The notes: a model not told the origin generated them from the letters alone. A DNA stretch of 64,000 bases from Paenibacillus oceani (GCF_014705615.1 NZ_JACXJA010000017.1:82836-146835); one strand, 5' to 3'. Shown: positions 43,151 through 52,533, counted from the stretch's first letter. Translations and numbers: made by a program.

Positions 43151-44206
43151 ATGCCTTACGAACAATACGAGGACAGCGTCAGACTGGAAAAAAGAAAACA
43201 GGCCAAGCAAAATCAAACCTCGCCATATTGCGACTTTATTTACTACGAATCGTCACGGACGCCTGGGGTGATGCTGGCGGCACGCATCGTAAAACCGGAG
43301 AAGCCGTCTTATATTCTCGCCGGCACGCATGGCTGGCATATGAGCATCCCCGCCTTCAAGCCGATGGAGGAGCCGCAGCAAGGCAACCATTATTTGAGGG
43401 TGGATGTCGATATGCGAGGCAGGGCGCACTCGGAAGGGGCGCCTGATTGCAACGGCTGGGAGCTGTACGATGTAATCGACGCCATTCAGTATGCGCGGGA
43501 GCATTACGCCGAGTATATCCTCGATCCGGATATCGTTTATTTCGAGTCCGGAAGCGGAGGGGGCGGCAATGCGATGGCGATTGCCTGCAAATTCCCGGAC
43601 TATTTCGCCGCCGTCACCGCCTTGTGCGGCATATCCGATTATGCGCTCTGGTACGATAACGACGAGATCGGCGAATTCCGCGACGAGATGGACGTCTGGA
43701 TCGGCTGCGCGCCGAAGGACAATCCGATGGCGTTCCGTTCCCGCAGCGGGCTGGATCTGATCGGCAATCTGACGAGCCCGGTCTATCTGGCGCACGGGGA
43801 GACGGATATCCGCGTGCCGGCGGATCACTCGCGCCTGTATGCCGCGAAGGCCGCCGAGATCGGCAAGGACGATCTGATCACGTATTACGAGCTGCCCGGA
43901 GTAGGCACCCGGGATCATTGGGGCAACGCGACCGGCGAGATGCTGGACAAAGTCCGGAGCGAAAGCGAGTTAAACCGCGCCCGGCATCGCCGGCCGGTAG
44001 AACTTCCGGAGCGCGGCAGACTGACGGTCGGCGGATACTTGTTCACGCGCCGATTCTCCGTCGTGCTCGATTCGCTCGATAAGGTGGCGGTACTGGAGTA
44101 CGACCTCGCCGCCGGCAAGTTCGAGCTGACGTGCGAGACGGGGTGCACGTATACGATCACGGCCGGCGGCGAGACGGTTTCGGGAACTGCAGCCGCAGCT
44201 TCCTGA
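43151..44206 (+). CDS. Alpha/beta hydrolase (S9/acetyl-esterase-like)
   Basis: A 351-residue hydrolase. ILAGTHGWHMS is the oxyanion-hole strand, YFESGSGGGGNAMAIA the nucleophile elbow (Ser in SGSGGG), HGETDIRVP carries the acid and RDHWGN the histidine. Its C-terminus (about 290-351) is a strand-rich extra segment. There is no signal peptide, so it is cytoplasmic. It resembles prolyl-oligopeptidase-like or acetyl-xylan-esterase-like enzymes; the substrate is unknown. ATG 43151 (AGGAGG 7 bases upstream) is preferred over ATG 43115. It is divergent from the msmX operon and could act on sugar esters brought in by it. Confidence 0.82.
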   Translation: MPYEQYEDSVRLEKRKQAKQNQTSPYCDFIYYESSRTPGVMLAARIVKPEKPSYILAGTHGWHMSIPAFKPMEEPQQGNHYLRVDVDMRGRAHSEGAPDCNGWELYDVIDAIQYAREHYAEYILDPDIVYFESGSGGGGNAMAIACKFPDYFAAVTALCGISDYALWYDNDEIGEFRDEMDVWIGCAPKDNPMAFRSRSGLDLIGNLTSPVYLAHGETDIRVPADHSRLYAAKAAEIGKDDLITYYELPGVGTRDHWGNATGEMLDKVRSESELNRARHRRPVELPERGRLTVGGYLFTRRFSVVLDSLDKVAVLEYDLAAGKFELTCETGCTYTITAGGETVSGTAAAAS

Positions 44207-44245
44207 AAGCGGAAGGCTGTCCCGGACACGGGCCCGCAACGGTAG

Positions 44246-44500
44246 ATGGGTAAAATGGACATAACGGACAAACATATGAACATGCTGGATAAATGGACAA
44301 ACGGATGAACGGATGAACGGACAAACGGATAGATGAACGGAAATAACAGCCGTGACCGACATAATGGACATAGCGGACAAACCGACATAGCGGACGTAAC
44401 GGACATAAAGAACAAACAGACAAACAGACAAGCAGACAAACTGATAAACGGACACAGGGGACACAATGGACACACACAACAGACACAACGGACATAACCC
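44246..44500. repeat. Degenerate ACGGACA-type short repeats
   Basis: Many imperfect copies of ACGGACA and AACGGATGA alternate over about 250 bases, directly downstream of the hydrolase gene. Composition is strongly purine/A-rich on the plus strand. Slippage-born low-complexity DNA is the simplest explanation. Confidence 0.75.
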
Positions 44501-44817
44501 ATAAACCGGGCGGTACGAGCAAAGAGCCAGCATCGGCTGTTGAGGAATCCTGTTTGTTGTTGAGAAACCCTGTTTTTTGAAAAGGATTGTAAGCTTGGAG
44601 ATTTTCCGTCGCCAGTAGTCTCTCAGATCGTGTTTCCAATCGATTTTCTACTTTATGGCAAGTCCACCCTCATTAGAATTTTTAGTATCGCAAATTTCTA
44701 TAGTCATCCTTAACAGTCCGGGGGTGCACCAGTTTCATCGTTTACGGATAACAGCCCGGCTGTAAAGCGGTGACGCCGCCGCTGACGGTATCGCGAAACC
44801 CATATTCAGTTCTCAAG

Positions 44818-44852
44818 GTAGGACTGCTCCCCTGCGGAGCGGTCTTTTTTTA
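44818..44852 (+). terminator. Orphan terminator
   Basis: Stem AGGACTGCTCC / GGAGCGGTCTT with a CCTGC loop, then seven T residues. The nearest plus-strand gene ends 600 bases upstream, so this may end an unrecognised small RNA from about 44650. Confidence 0.75.
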
Positions 44853-45089
44853 ATTTATCACCGAAAGTATAGCGTAGGAGTGGCTCTAAAACTCGGTAAA
44901 CGCCAGCGTCAAAAGACGCCGGTAGGCGCTTATCCTCGATCTGCCAGAAAGCTTAAATTCTTTACCGTGCTAAAGTGAATAGAGAGGGTTCCCTTCCTTG
45001 GCATTAGATTACAGAACGTATACTACTCAGGTTCGATGACTAACGAATCGAATCGTGCTTATAGCTGAAAAACGACGTTTTTCCAGACT

Positions 45090-45221
45090 TAACGAATCCA
45101 GGGATCGTTATCGAACCGAAAAAGGAAAAAATCGATCCAATTTGCGGAAATAAGAATACAAGAGTTCGTTACAAATTCAAACGTCCGCATTCGTCTCTGA
45201 TAACGAATTCTGGGTTCGTTA
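45090..45221. repeat. Two interspersed TAACGAA...TCGTTA palindromes
   Basis: Similar 21-bp imperfect palindromes lie at 45090-45110 and 45201-45221; both begin TAACGAAT and end TCGTTA around a C(A/T)GGG centre. Half copies (CTAACGAATC near 45040, GAGTTCGTTAC near 45160) lie around them. They look like a dispersed intergenic repeat. Confidence 0.55.
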
Positions 45222-45310
45222 GCCATACCAACGCATGATGACAACGCGACTTAACGGTGGTTGGAGCAGCAACCCTCCCCTCCGACGAGCTGTCGTTTGG
45301 GGTTGAAGAC

Positions 45311-45350
45311 CAAAGAACCGTCCGGGGGCTTTACGGACAATTCTTTCTTA
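45311..45350. other. Terminator-like hairpin
   Basis: AAAGAACCGTCCG pairs imperfectly with CGGACAATTCTTT; a T-rich end is present on the plus side (TTCTTTCTT). No adjacent gene explains it. Confidence 0.45.
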
Positions 45351-45693
45351 GTTACACGCCGGAAAGGTGTTATTCTGACACCTCATCACCGGCATGATTT
45401 CGTCCGGACACATCCTTTCCGTACCGCGTGAAGCTCCCAGCGCTCGGTGCCCGGCGTCATATGACGGTGGTCAACCACATTCCCGTAAGCGGAACTATTC
45501 GTTCCTTGTTAATATCGCAAAGGCGGCGGGGCGTATTCGCCGATTGTTCGCAAAAACGCTTTTTTGAAGAGCAGGCTTCATCTGAGGGTCACGCCCGGCT
45601 GTTACAAGGTGGAAATCGGCAGTAAATGTCCGAGGTTGCTTAGCGCTTTGGACGAAAACGCGAGTATTTTCTGTTCCGGGCGAATACCTGGCA

Positions 45694-45723
45694 TTGACAA
45701 TGACAATGATAACCATTATCATT
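45694..45723 (+). promoter_or_regulatory. Promoter with Fur box
   Basis: TTGACA (45694-45699), a 17-bp spacer and TATCAT (45717-45722) form a strong promoter. GACAATGATAACCATTATC (from 45702) matches the Fur box GATAATGATAATCATTATC at nearly all positions and covers spacer and -10, so iron-bound Fur should shut it off. Confidence 0.88.
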
Positions 45724-45817
45724 TATGAGAGGAAATAATGAGAAACGTTATCATCGATTGATTTAACTCATACCTATGAATCTAAATAATCCTATATTCC
45801 GATAAGGAGTGGACGTC

Positions 45818-46696
45818 ATGTCTCGTTTATTTGCCGAGAGGCTTCATATTGCATACGGTGAGAAAGTGATTGTCGATCAACTGAATCTATCGATTCCGGC
45901 CGGTAAAGTAACGGCGCTCGTCGGAGCGAACGGTTCGGGGAAATCCACGATCCTGAAAACGATGGCGCGCATCATGAAGCCGCAGAAGGGCGGCGTCTTT
46001 CTGGACGGCAAGTCGATCCATCAGATGCAGACGAAGGAAGTCGCCAAGCAGCTCGCCATTCTTCCGCAAAACCCGGTGGCGCCGGAAGGGCTGACGGTAA
46101 GCGAGCTCGTTTCGTTCGGGCGTTTTCCGCATCAGAAAGGGTTCGGCTCGCTCAGCAAAGAAGACAAGGAAATGGTGGCATGGGCGCTGCAAGTAACCGG
46201 AATGACGGAATTCTCGGACCGTCCGATCGACCAGATGTCGGGCGGGCAGCGGCAGCGCGCCTGGATCGCGATGGCACTGGCGCAAGGTACGGATATTTTG
46301 TTCCTGGACGAACCGACCACGTTCCTCGATATGGCTCACCAACTGGAAGTATTAAAGCTGCTGGAGCGGCTTAACAAAGAAGAAGGCCGGACGATCATCA
46401 TGGTCGTGCACGATCTGAATCACGCTACACGTTATGCCCACCATGTCGTGGCCATCAAACACGGCAATGTGCTGTATGAAGGCTCGCCGACCGAGGTCGT
46501 TCATAAAGAGATGCTTCGCGAGGTGTTCGGAATCGAAGCGGACGTCATTCCCGATCCGCGGACCGGCTCGCCGCTCTGCCTGCCTTACGGCCTGGAAGGC
46601 GACAAATCGGAGGAAGAGCCGGCTGTCGCCGCTTACGGCGGCGGCGTCAAGATTGAGGAAAGACAGCCGGCCGCAGCCGGGTCCGCAGCGGTATAG
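45818..46696 (+). CDS. Siderophore ABC importer ATPase (FecE/YusV-type)
   Basis: A 292-residue ATPase of the iron-siderophore/cobalamin class: Walker [11 protein letters not shown]-loop [16 protein letters not shown], signature [17 protein letters not shown], Walker [18 protein letters not shown]-loop [13 protein letters not shown]. The C-terminal 30 residues are a non-conserved Gly/Ala-rich tail. AAGGAG precedes the ATG at 45818. The Fur-type promoter upstream and the lone position, with no permease or binding protein nearby, suggest a shared ATPase serving several siderophore permeases, as YusV does in B. subtilis. Terminator at 46797-46832. Confidence 0.92.
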   Translation: MSRLFAERLHIAYGEKVIVDQLNLSIPAGKVTALVGANGSGKSTILKTMARIMKPQKGGVFLDGKSIHQMQTKEVAKQLAILPQNPVAPEGLTVSELVSFGRFPHQKGFGSLSKEDKEMVAWALQVTGMTEFSDRPIDQMSGGQRQRAWIAMALAQGTDILFLDEPTTFLDMAHQLEVLKLLERLNKEEGRTIIMVVHDLNHATRYAHHVVAIKHGNVLYEGSPTEVVHKEMLREVFGIEADVIPDPRTGSPLCLPYGLEGDKSEEEPAVAAYGGGVKIEERQPAAAGSAAV

Positions 46697-46796
46697 CCGC
46701 GATATAAACGTATACTTGTCCCCCTCTCCCGTGCTATCATACAAGCAGCAGCAGGTTTAAACCGGCCGCTTCGCGTATACGCGGAAAGGGCCGAAG

Positions 46797-46832
46797 CAGA
46801 AGTAGAGGGAGAAGTTCCCTCTACTTCTTTTC
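46797..46832 (+). terminator. Terminator after the siderophore ATPase
   Basis: AGAAGTAGAGGGA and TCCCTCTACTTCT form a 13-bp stem around GAAGT, followed by TTTTCG. The T tract is short but the stem is perfect. Confidence 0.85.
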
Positions 46833-46876
46833 GATCCGGCAGACGGTATACTGCATGCCAAGAGGGAGGAACGGGA

Positions 46877-48043
46877 GTGGGAGAAACGATTTGGGTCAAC
46901 GCTACTCTGTATACGGAGCATCGTGTGATCGAGAACGGCCGCATGATTGTAACAGAGAGCGGGACGATACGGGCGCTGGGGGACGAGCTTTTGCCGATCC
47001 CTGCGCATGCGCGCGTTTGCGATTGCCGGGGAGCGCTGCTCGTTCCGGGTTTTATCGATGTCCACGTGCACGGCGGCAACGGGTTCGGGATGATGGAGGG
47101 GACGCATGAAGCGCTGGACGGAATGAGCCGCTATCATGCCCGGCACGGGACGACCGCTTTTCTGGCGACGACCTCGACGGCCGATATGGAGACGATCAAG
47201 CAGGCGCTGCGCAATGCCGCCTCCCATGTCGGGCTTACAGCCGGGGCCGAATTGGCGGGCATCCATCTGGAAGGCCCTTATCTGGACGTCAAGCGGCGCG
47301 GCGCGCAAAGCGAAGCGTTTCTGAAGCTTCCCTCCGGAAGTGAAATCGATGAACTGCTGGAAGTTGCCGGCGGACACCTTCGTCTGGTGACGCTCGCCCC
47401 CGAGATCGAGGGCGGACTGCAAGCCGTCAAACAGTTCGCGGAGCGCGGCGTAACCGTATCGGCGGGCCATTCAGATGCGACGTTCGCCCTGATGAAGGAA
47501 GCGGTCAGCTTGGGGGTGAGCCATACGACGCATCACTTCAACGGCATGAGCCCGATGCATCACCGGGAACCGGGACTGGCCGGAGCCGGGCTGCTGATGG
47601 ACAAGCTGACGACGGAGCTGATCTGCGACGGCATCCACGTTCATCCTGCTGTCGTGAAGCTGTTGTTCGAGATGAAGGGACCGGGGAATGTATGCATGAT
47701 CACCGATGCGGTCAGTCCAGCGGGATTGCCGGACGGAGCGTACGGCAGCGTCGTCGTGAGGGCGGGAGAAGTGATGTTGAAGGACGGATCTACGCTGGCC
47801 GGAAGCTCCCTGACGATGCTGCAAGCGCTCAAAAATGCGATCAAGTTCACCGGATATCCGCTTGAAAAGCTGCTGCCTTCCATGACCTCTGTGCCGGCCC
47901 GCCAAGTGCGGCTCGACAAAGTAAAAGGATCGCTGAGTCCGGGCAAACACGCCGACTTCCTTCTCCTCACCCGGGAGCTGGAGCTGATCTCCACCTATGT
48001 GCGGGGCGGCGAAGTGTACTATGCAGGACTTGACGAGGCGTAA
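46877..48043 (+). CDS. N-acetylglucosamine-6-phosphate deacetylase NagA
   Basis: This 388-residue amidohydrolase removes the acetyl group of GlcNAc-6-phosphate, feeding cell-wall sugar recycling or glycolysis. Family marks: GFIDVHVHGGNGFGMMEG (metal site), GIHLEGPYLDVKRRGAQ, SAGHSDATF, THHFNGMSPMHHREPG, ICDGIHVHP and the catalytic Asp in MITDAVSPAG. GTG 46877 has GGAGG upstream. NagB and a GlcNAc transporter are not adjacent. It is closed by the bidirectional terminator at 48119. Cytoplasmic. Confidence 0.94.
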   Translation: MGETIWVNATLYTEHRVIENGRMIVTESGTIRALGDELLPIPAHARVCDCRGALLVPGFIDVHVHGGNGFGMMEGTHEALDGMSRYHARHGTTAFLATTSTADMETIKQALRNAASHVGLTAGAELAGIHLEGPYLDVKRRGAQSEAFLKLPSGSEIDELLEVAGGHLRLVTLAPEIEGGLQAVKQFAERGVTVSAGHSDATFALMKEAVSLGVSHTTHHFNGMSPMHHREPGLAGAGLLMDKLTTELICDGIHVHPAVVKLLFEMKGPGNVCMITDAVSPAGLPDGAYGSVVVRAGEVMLKDGSTLAGSSLTMLQALKNAIKFTGYPLEKLLPSMTSVPARQVRLDKVKGSLSPGKHADFLLLTRELELISTYVRGGEVYYAGLDEA

Positions 48044-48118
48044 GGACGGGCTATCCAGGGTGCGAAGCAGGCAGCAAAGGAACCGGTGCGTACCAGGCTT
48101 CGCAGGTTTGGCCCACAT

Positions 48119-48160
48119 GAAAAAACCTCCGAAACCCATAAACGGGCTGGAGGTTTTTTC
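48119..48160. terminator. Bidirectional terminator between nagA and pepF
   Basis: AAAAAACCTCC and GGAGGTTTTTT with an inner CCC/GGG pair; T tracts on both strands serve both convergent genes. Confidence 0.92.
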
Positions 48161-48234
48161 GCATTTGCGGTCCGTGCAGGCTGCCAAGCGGCCTTGCGCG
48201 GCGGGGATTATCCCTATGAGCGCTGGACCAGCCG

Positions 48235-50025
48235 TTACTTGGTCAACTGCTCCATCTGCTCAATCAGGCTTTCGAACACGCTCATCGCCTGACGGATCGG
48301 CTCCGGCGAAGACATGTCAACGCCGGCGCGTTTCAAGATTTCGATCGAATAGTCGCTGCCGCCGCTTTTCAGGAAGCCGAGATAACGTTCGACGGCCGGT
48401 TCGCCTTCGTCGAGAATTTGTTTGGCAAAGCTGGTTGCGGCCGAGAAACCCGTCGCATATTTGAATACATAGAAGCTGTTGTAGAAATGGGGGATACGGG
48501 CCCACTCCATCTCGATATCCTGGTCGACCGCCATCGCCTTGCCATGATACAGCACGTTCAGGTCGTAATAAATTTTGCTGAGGTCCTGATGTGTCAGCGC
48601 TTCGCCATTCTCCGCTTTTTCGTGAATGATCTTCTCGAATTCGGCGAACATCGTCTGACGGAACACGGTCGTCCGGAACTGGTCGGCGTAATACGTAAGC
48701 AGGTACATTTTTTCCTTCGGATCGGTCGACTTGTTCAGCATATAGTCCATTAAGAGCGCTTCGTTAAGCGTGGATGCGACTTCGGCCAGGAAGATCGTAT
48801 ATTGCGCGTCGCGGTACTCCTGATTCGTGTCGGACAAGTACGAATGAATCGCATGACCCATCTCGTGCGTCAACGTGAACATGCTGTTCAGATTATCCTT
48901 ATGGTTGAGCAGTACGTACGGATGGGTGCCGAATGCGCCCCAGCTGTAAGCTCCGCTTCGCTTGCCCTCGTTCTCGTATACGTCAATCCAGCCTCCGTTG
49001 AAGCCTTCCTCGAGAATGTTCCGGTAGTTTTCGCCGAGCGGTTTGATACTTTCCATGACGGTTTTTTTCGCTTCTTCGTATGTAATGTCCAGTTTGTACT
49101 CGTCGACGAGCGGAGCGAACAAGTCGTACATGTGCAGGTCGTCAACTTTGAGCAGCTTTTTGCGAAGATCCATGTACCGGTGCAGCAGCGGCAAGCTTTC
49201 GTGAACGGCGGCGATCAGGTTGTTGTACACGTCTACCGGAATTTTATCGCCGTAGAGGGACGCTTCCAGTGCCGACGGGTATTTTCTCGCTTTGGAATAA
49301 AACAAGTTTTTGGTGACGTTGGCGCTGAGAGTCGACGCGAGCGTATTGCGCATTTTGCCGTATGTGGCGTACATCGTCTGGAAGGCGTTTTTGCGGACTT
49401 CGCGGTTGCGGCTCTCCAGAAACTGAATGTACCGGCCGTGGGTCAGCTCGACTTCTTCTCCGTCTTCGTTTTTCACTTTCGGGAATTTCATGTCCGCATT
49501 GTTGATCATGCCGAAAATCGTGCTGGGCGCTTGGGACATATTGCCGACTTGGGCGAGCAGAGCTTCCTCCGCTTTGGATAAAATATGCGGCTTTTGGCGA
49601 AGCATATCTTCCATCGTCTTTTTGTACGGGGCCAGCTCCGGGGCGCTGACGAGCGCGCTCAGCTTGTCGTCCGGCAGGCTTAATATTTCCGGAGTGATAT
49701 ACGACATGGCTTCGTTTACTTCGACGCTCAGCCGTTTCGTTTTCTCGGATAACGCCTGATAGGTCGGGTCGGCCATATCCTCATGATGGCGCATGTTGGC
49801 ATATACGTACAGCCGCTCGGTATGAAGGGAAATTTTGTCCTCCAGCTCGAAGCATTCTTTAATCGACTTCGCGTTGTCGAGCTTGCCCTCAAATTTGCCG
49901 ATATCTTTGGCCAGCTTTTTCACTTCGTCGTATTCTTGGTCCCAGGCTTTCTGGCTTTCGAACAAATCTTCGAGCTTCCAGCGGTGCTCGGCGGGAACTT
50001 CGGAACGTTTGATCACTTGACTCAT
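48235..50025 (-). CDS. Oligoendopeptidase F
   Basis: A 596-residue M3B zinc peptidase that cleaves medium-length oligopeptides. The catalytic HEMGHAIHSY holds the HExxH zinc site; the downstream EVASTLNEALLMDYML gives the third ligand. The start ATG 50025 has AGGAGGG at good spacing and begins MSQVIKRSEVPAEHRWKLEDLF, the usual PepF N-terminus. In the same frame a second start, ATG 50133, also has a strong AGGAGGT site and would add 36 residues resembling a Sec signal peptide (VIATVCLAAVATAPVYA). Two products, cytosolic and exported, are possible. The leader upstream carries a six-copy 39-bp repeat. Confidence 0.93.
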   Translation of the reverse strand: MSQVIKRSEVPAEHRWKLEDLFESQKAWDQEYDEVKKLAKDIGKFEGKLDNAKSIKECFELEDKISLHTERLYVYANMRHHEDMADPTYQALSEKTKRLSVEVNEAMSYITPEILSLPDDKLSALVSAPELAPYKKTMEDMLRQKPHILSKAEEALLAQVGNMSQAPSTIFGMINNADMKFPKVKNEDGEEVELTHGRYIQFLESRNREVRKNAFQTMYATYGKMRNTLASTLSANVTKNLFYSKARKYPSALEASLYGDKIPVDVYNNLIAAVHESLPLLHRYMDLRKKLLKVDDLHMYDLFAPLVDEYKLDITYEEAKKTVMESIKPLGENYRNILEEGFNGGWIDVYENEGKRSGAYSWGAFGTHPYVLLNHKDNLNSMFTLTHEMGHAIHSYLSDTNQEYRDAQYTIFLAEVASTLNEALLMDYMLNKSTDPKEKMYLLTYYADQFRTTVFRQTMFAEFEKIIHEKAENGEALTHQDLSKIYYDLNVLYHGKAMAVDQDIEMEWARIPHFYNSFYVFKYATGFSAATSFAKQILDEGEPAVERYLGFLKSGGSDYSIEILKRAGVDMSSPEPIRQAMSVFESLIEQMEQLTK

Positions 50026-50145
50026 GGGTACCCTCCTATCGGTTTTCGAAGGTTTGGCATCTTGAACGGCGTAGACGGGTGCAGTTGCGACGGCTGCCAG
50101 GCAAACGGTTGCGATGACCGATACTAGTTTCATGGGACCTCCTAA

Positions 50146-50379
50146 GAGCTTTGCGTTAGCAAAGCTTGCTTCGAAAGCGCTACTGAGCTTTGCGTTAGCA
50201 AAGCTTGCTTCGAAAGCGCTACTGAGCTTTGCGTTAGCAAAGCTTGCTTCGAAAGCGCTACTGAGCTTTGCGTTAGCAAAGCTTGCTTCGAAAGCGCTAC
50301 TGAGCTTTGCGTAAGCAAAGCTTGCTTCGAAAGCGCTACTGAGCTTTGCGTAAGCAAAGCTTGCTTCGAAAGCGCTACA
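50146..50379. repeat. Six tandem copies of a 39-bp repeat in the pepF leader
   Basis: Units start at 50146, 50185, 50224, 50263, 50302 and 50341; each is exactly 39 bp. Units 1-4 contain GCGTTAGC and units 5-6 GCGTAAGC; otherwise they are near identical. Each unit has an 8-bp hairpin (AGCTTTGC/GCAAAGCT) and a second short palindrome around TTCGAA. The array ends 2-3 bases before the AGGAGGT site of the longer pepF start. Because 39 is a multiple of three, the array stays open in frame with pepF and encodes a 13-residue repeat if read. Confidence 0.95.
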
Positions 50380-50437
50380 GCAAACTCCCCTAGTATGGCC
50401 GAACGGCCGTGCTTTTATGAAAGGGCACGCAAGCCGG

Positions 50438-50617
50438 TCATCCCGCGCCAAGAAGACTAAACACGATGATAAAAAACGAGCAGCTTACGAGCACGACGGC
50501 GACCAGCGCAAGCAAACGCCGCATTTGGGGCGGGATCGACTCTTTTTTCATAATCAGAATAAGCGCCAATGAAAAAGCGAGAATCGTAAACAATACGACC
50601 GATCCGGTGTCATTCAT
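50438..50617 (-). CDS. Small membrane protein with two helices
   Basis: A 59-residue protein: MNDTGSVVLFTILAFSLALILIM is the first helix, KKESIPPQMRR a positive loop, and LLALVAVVLVSCSFFIIVFSLL the second. The loop charge suggests both ends outside. GAGGTGA precedes the ATG at 50617; an upstream extension lacks support. Family unknown. It lies upstream of pepF on the same strand, separated by the repeat array. Confidence 0.7.
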   Translation of the reverse strand: MNDTGSVVLFTILAFSLALILIMKKESIPPQMRRLLALVAVVLVSCSFFIIVFSLLGAG

Positions 50618-50911
50618 GAGGTCACCTCGTTTACTCGTCAAGATGGTGCGGTTTGGAAGCCGCTTCCTGTTACTTATTCTATACCAGGGAGCCGAATTCC
50701 TTTCCGGATTAACGGTGATTTGACGAATGCATGTCCCGTCCGGAACGGTTAGCAAACAACCGGTTTGCGACGTTTTTGACGCCGGACGCAACGCAGCCGG
50801 TCATTCGCTTCATAAATCCGGCATAAGTTCCAAGCAGCCGCGAATAAAGATGAGCAATGGACTCGAATAAACGCGGGGGAGTGTAGTCTGAACACCTTCC
50901 CGGCGGAGAGG

Positions 50912-52255
50912 ATGGGAAACCGATTGGAAAGCGGCCCGTTACCGATAGGCTGGAGTATGGCGCTAATTGTGGCTTTGGTGATGCTGAACGGTTTTTTTGT
51001 CGCGGCACAATTTGCGATGGTCAAAATACGCGGCACCCGGATTGAAAGCCTGGTGCAGGAAGGAAGGCGGCGAGCCAAATTCGCTCAAGCAATTTTGGGC
51101 GATCTGAACTTGTATTTATCCGTCTGTCAGTTTGGGATGACATTAACCTCGCTCGGACTGGGCTGGATCGGAGGGCCGGCACTCGCAAAGCTGCTGGAAC
51201 GTCCTCTGTCCACTCTCCCTTTGTCCGGAGCGGCCGTTCAAGTAATCGGTTTTTTAACCGCTTTCATGCTGATTGCCGCCCTGCATATAACGATCGGGGT
51301 GCAGGTGCCGAAGACGGTTGCGATCCATAAGCCGGAACGGACGACGCTGTGGTCCGCGTATCCGATGCTGGCGTTCTACAAGCTGATGCTCCCGATTATG
51401 GGGCTGCTGAACGGTCTGTCCGACAGGCTGCTGCAAATATCCGGCATTCAGCCGGAGCGGGGGAACGATTCGGTCCATTCGGAAGAAGAAATTCGCATTC
51501 TGGTCAAGGAAAGTCATAAAAACGGGCTGATCGATAATACCGAGCTGACGCTTGTTGAGCATATTTTTGAGTTTTCCGATACAAATGCGCGGGAAATTAT
51601 GATTCCGCGAACCGAGATGGTCTGTTTGTACACCAATCTGTCCTACGAGGAGAACAAAAAAATCGCGATAAACGAGATGCATACCCGTTACCCTGTGGCG
51701 GAGATCGACAAAGACAACATTATCGGGTTCGTGCACATTAAAGAGCTGTTGAAGCATAACGATTCGCTGGACAACATCATGACCATTATCCGTCCGCTGA
51801 TGAATGTGCCGGAGTCGATGCCGATCAGCACGCTGCTGCGGCTGCTGCAGAAAAACCGGACCGAGATGGCGCTGCTGATCGACGAATACGGAGGCACTTC
51901 GGGCCTGGTCACGATCGAAGATATCATGGAGGAAATCGTAGGCGAGATCCGGAACGAATTCGACGAGGGGCGGCCGCGTATCGAGGAAAAAGCCGCTTTG
52001 ACGTATTCGATCGACGGTCTGCTGCTGATCGACGATGTCAATCAGTACTTCGGCACCGGCATCGAAACGGACAATTACGATACGATCGGCGGCTGGATCT
52101 ACTCCCAGGTGGAGATTCCTCCCCGCAAAAGCCAGCGGGTGGACCGGGACGGCCTCGAGTTCATCGTCGAGGAGGTCGACCATATGCGAATCTCACGGCT
52201 GACCGTCCGCGTACCCGAGCATTACAAGATGCCGCTGCGGCAGGAGGTGTCCTAA
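50912..52255 (+). CDS. CorC/HlyC-type membrane protein (CNNM + CBS + CorC_HlyC)
   Basis: A 447-residue protein: an N-terminal CNNM membrane domain (about 15-180, with LNGFFVAAQFAMVKIRGTRIESLVQEG), a CBS pair (about 215-335: REIMIPRTEMVCLYTNLSY, LIDEYGGTSGLVTIEDIMEEIVGEI) and a C-terminal CorC_HlyC transporter-associated domain. The family is linked to magnesium export and resistance. ATG 50912 sits very close to GGCGGAGAGG; ATG 50957 (TGGAG, also close) is an alternative start that would still include the membrane domain. Terminator at 52313. Single gene. Confidence 0.92.
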   Translation: MGNRLESGPLPIGWSMALIVALVMLNGFFVAAQFAMVKIRGTRIESLVQEGRRRAKFAQAILGDLNLYLSVCQFGMTLTSLGLGWIGGPALAKLLERPLSTLPLSGAAVQVIGFLTAFMLIAALHITIGVQVPKTVAIHKPERTTLWSAYPMLAFYKLMLPIMGLLNGLSDRLLQISGIQPERGNDSVHSEEEIRILVKESHKNGLIDNTELTLVEHIFEFSDTNAREIMIPRTEMVCLYTNLSYEENKKIAINEMHTRYPVAEIDKDNIIGFVHIKELLKHNDSLDNIMTIIRPLMNVPESMPISTLLRLLQKNRTEMALLIDEYGGTSGLVTIEDIMEEIVGEIRNEFDEGRPRIEEKAALTYSIDGLLLIDDVNQYFGTGIETDNYDTIGGWIYSQVEIPPRKSQRVDRDGLEFIVEEVDHMRISRLTVRVPEHYKMPLRQEVS

Positions 52256-52312
52256 AGCCGGGACTGCGGGTTAGGATAGGGGCGATAGGGGTGGTATAGG
52301 AGTTTGCACGTC

Positions 52313-52357
52313 AAAAAACCGTCCGGACGCTTTACTTTAACCGGACGGTTTTCTCTT
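52313..52357. terminator. Bidirectional terminator
   Basis: AAAAAACCGTCCGG and CCGGACGGTTTT form a long stem with T tracts on both sides, between the corC-like gene and the facing 80-aa gene. Confidence 0.9.
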
Positions 52358-52533
52358 TAGGCAGAGACAGAACGTATAAAGTTGCTAAAGTATTAAAGCT
52401 TCAAAGCGTTGCTTCGAAAAAGCGAACTGCGAGCTTCTGCACCAACAGTGCCGCCACTTACGAAGGCCTATATCTTGACACAGGTTATTGTTTAAAGGCT
52501 TTTTTCCTGCATGTCTCCATCAAGCGGCGACTC

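Larger units (their letters stand above)
44207..45817. other. Long repeat-bearing intergenic region
   Basis: About 1.6 kb without a supported gene. In order it holds a degenerate ACGGACA-type repeat (44246-44500), an unexplained stretch ending in a strong terminator (44818-44852), two TAACGAA-type palindromes (45090-45221), a hairpin at 45311-45350, and the Fur-controlled promoter at 45694-45723. Short frames here are repeat artefacts or lack ribosome sites. Confidence 0.6.

Noticed and set aside
43970..44533. Minus-strand frames rich in Cys/Leu/Ser
   Set aside because: Produced by the ACGGACA-type low-complexity repeat.
45738..45761. Seven-codon leader peptide before the siderophore ATPase
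   Set aside because: Ribosome site is good, but no attenuator hairpin follows; likely chance.
50134..50451. N-terminal extension of pepF through the 39-bp repeats
   Set aside because: The repeats stay open only because 39 is divisible by three; the ribosome sites lie downstream of the array.
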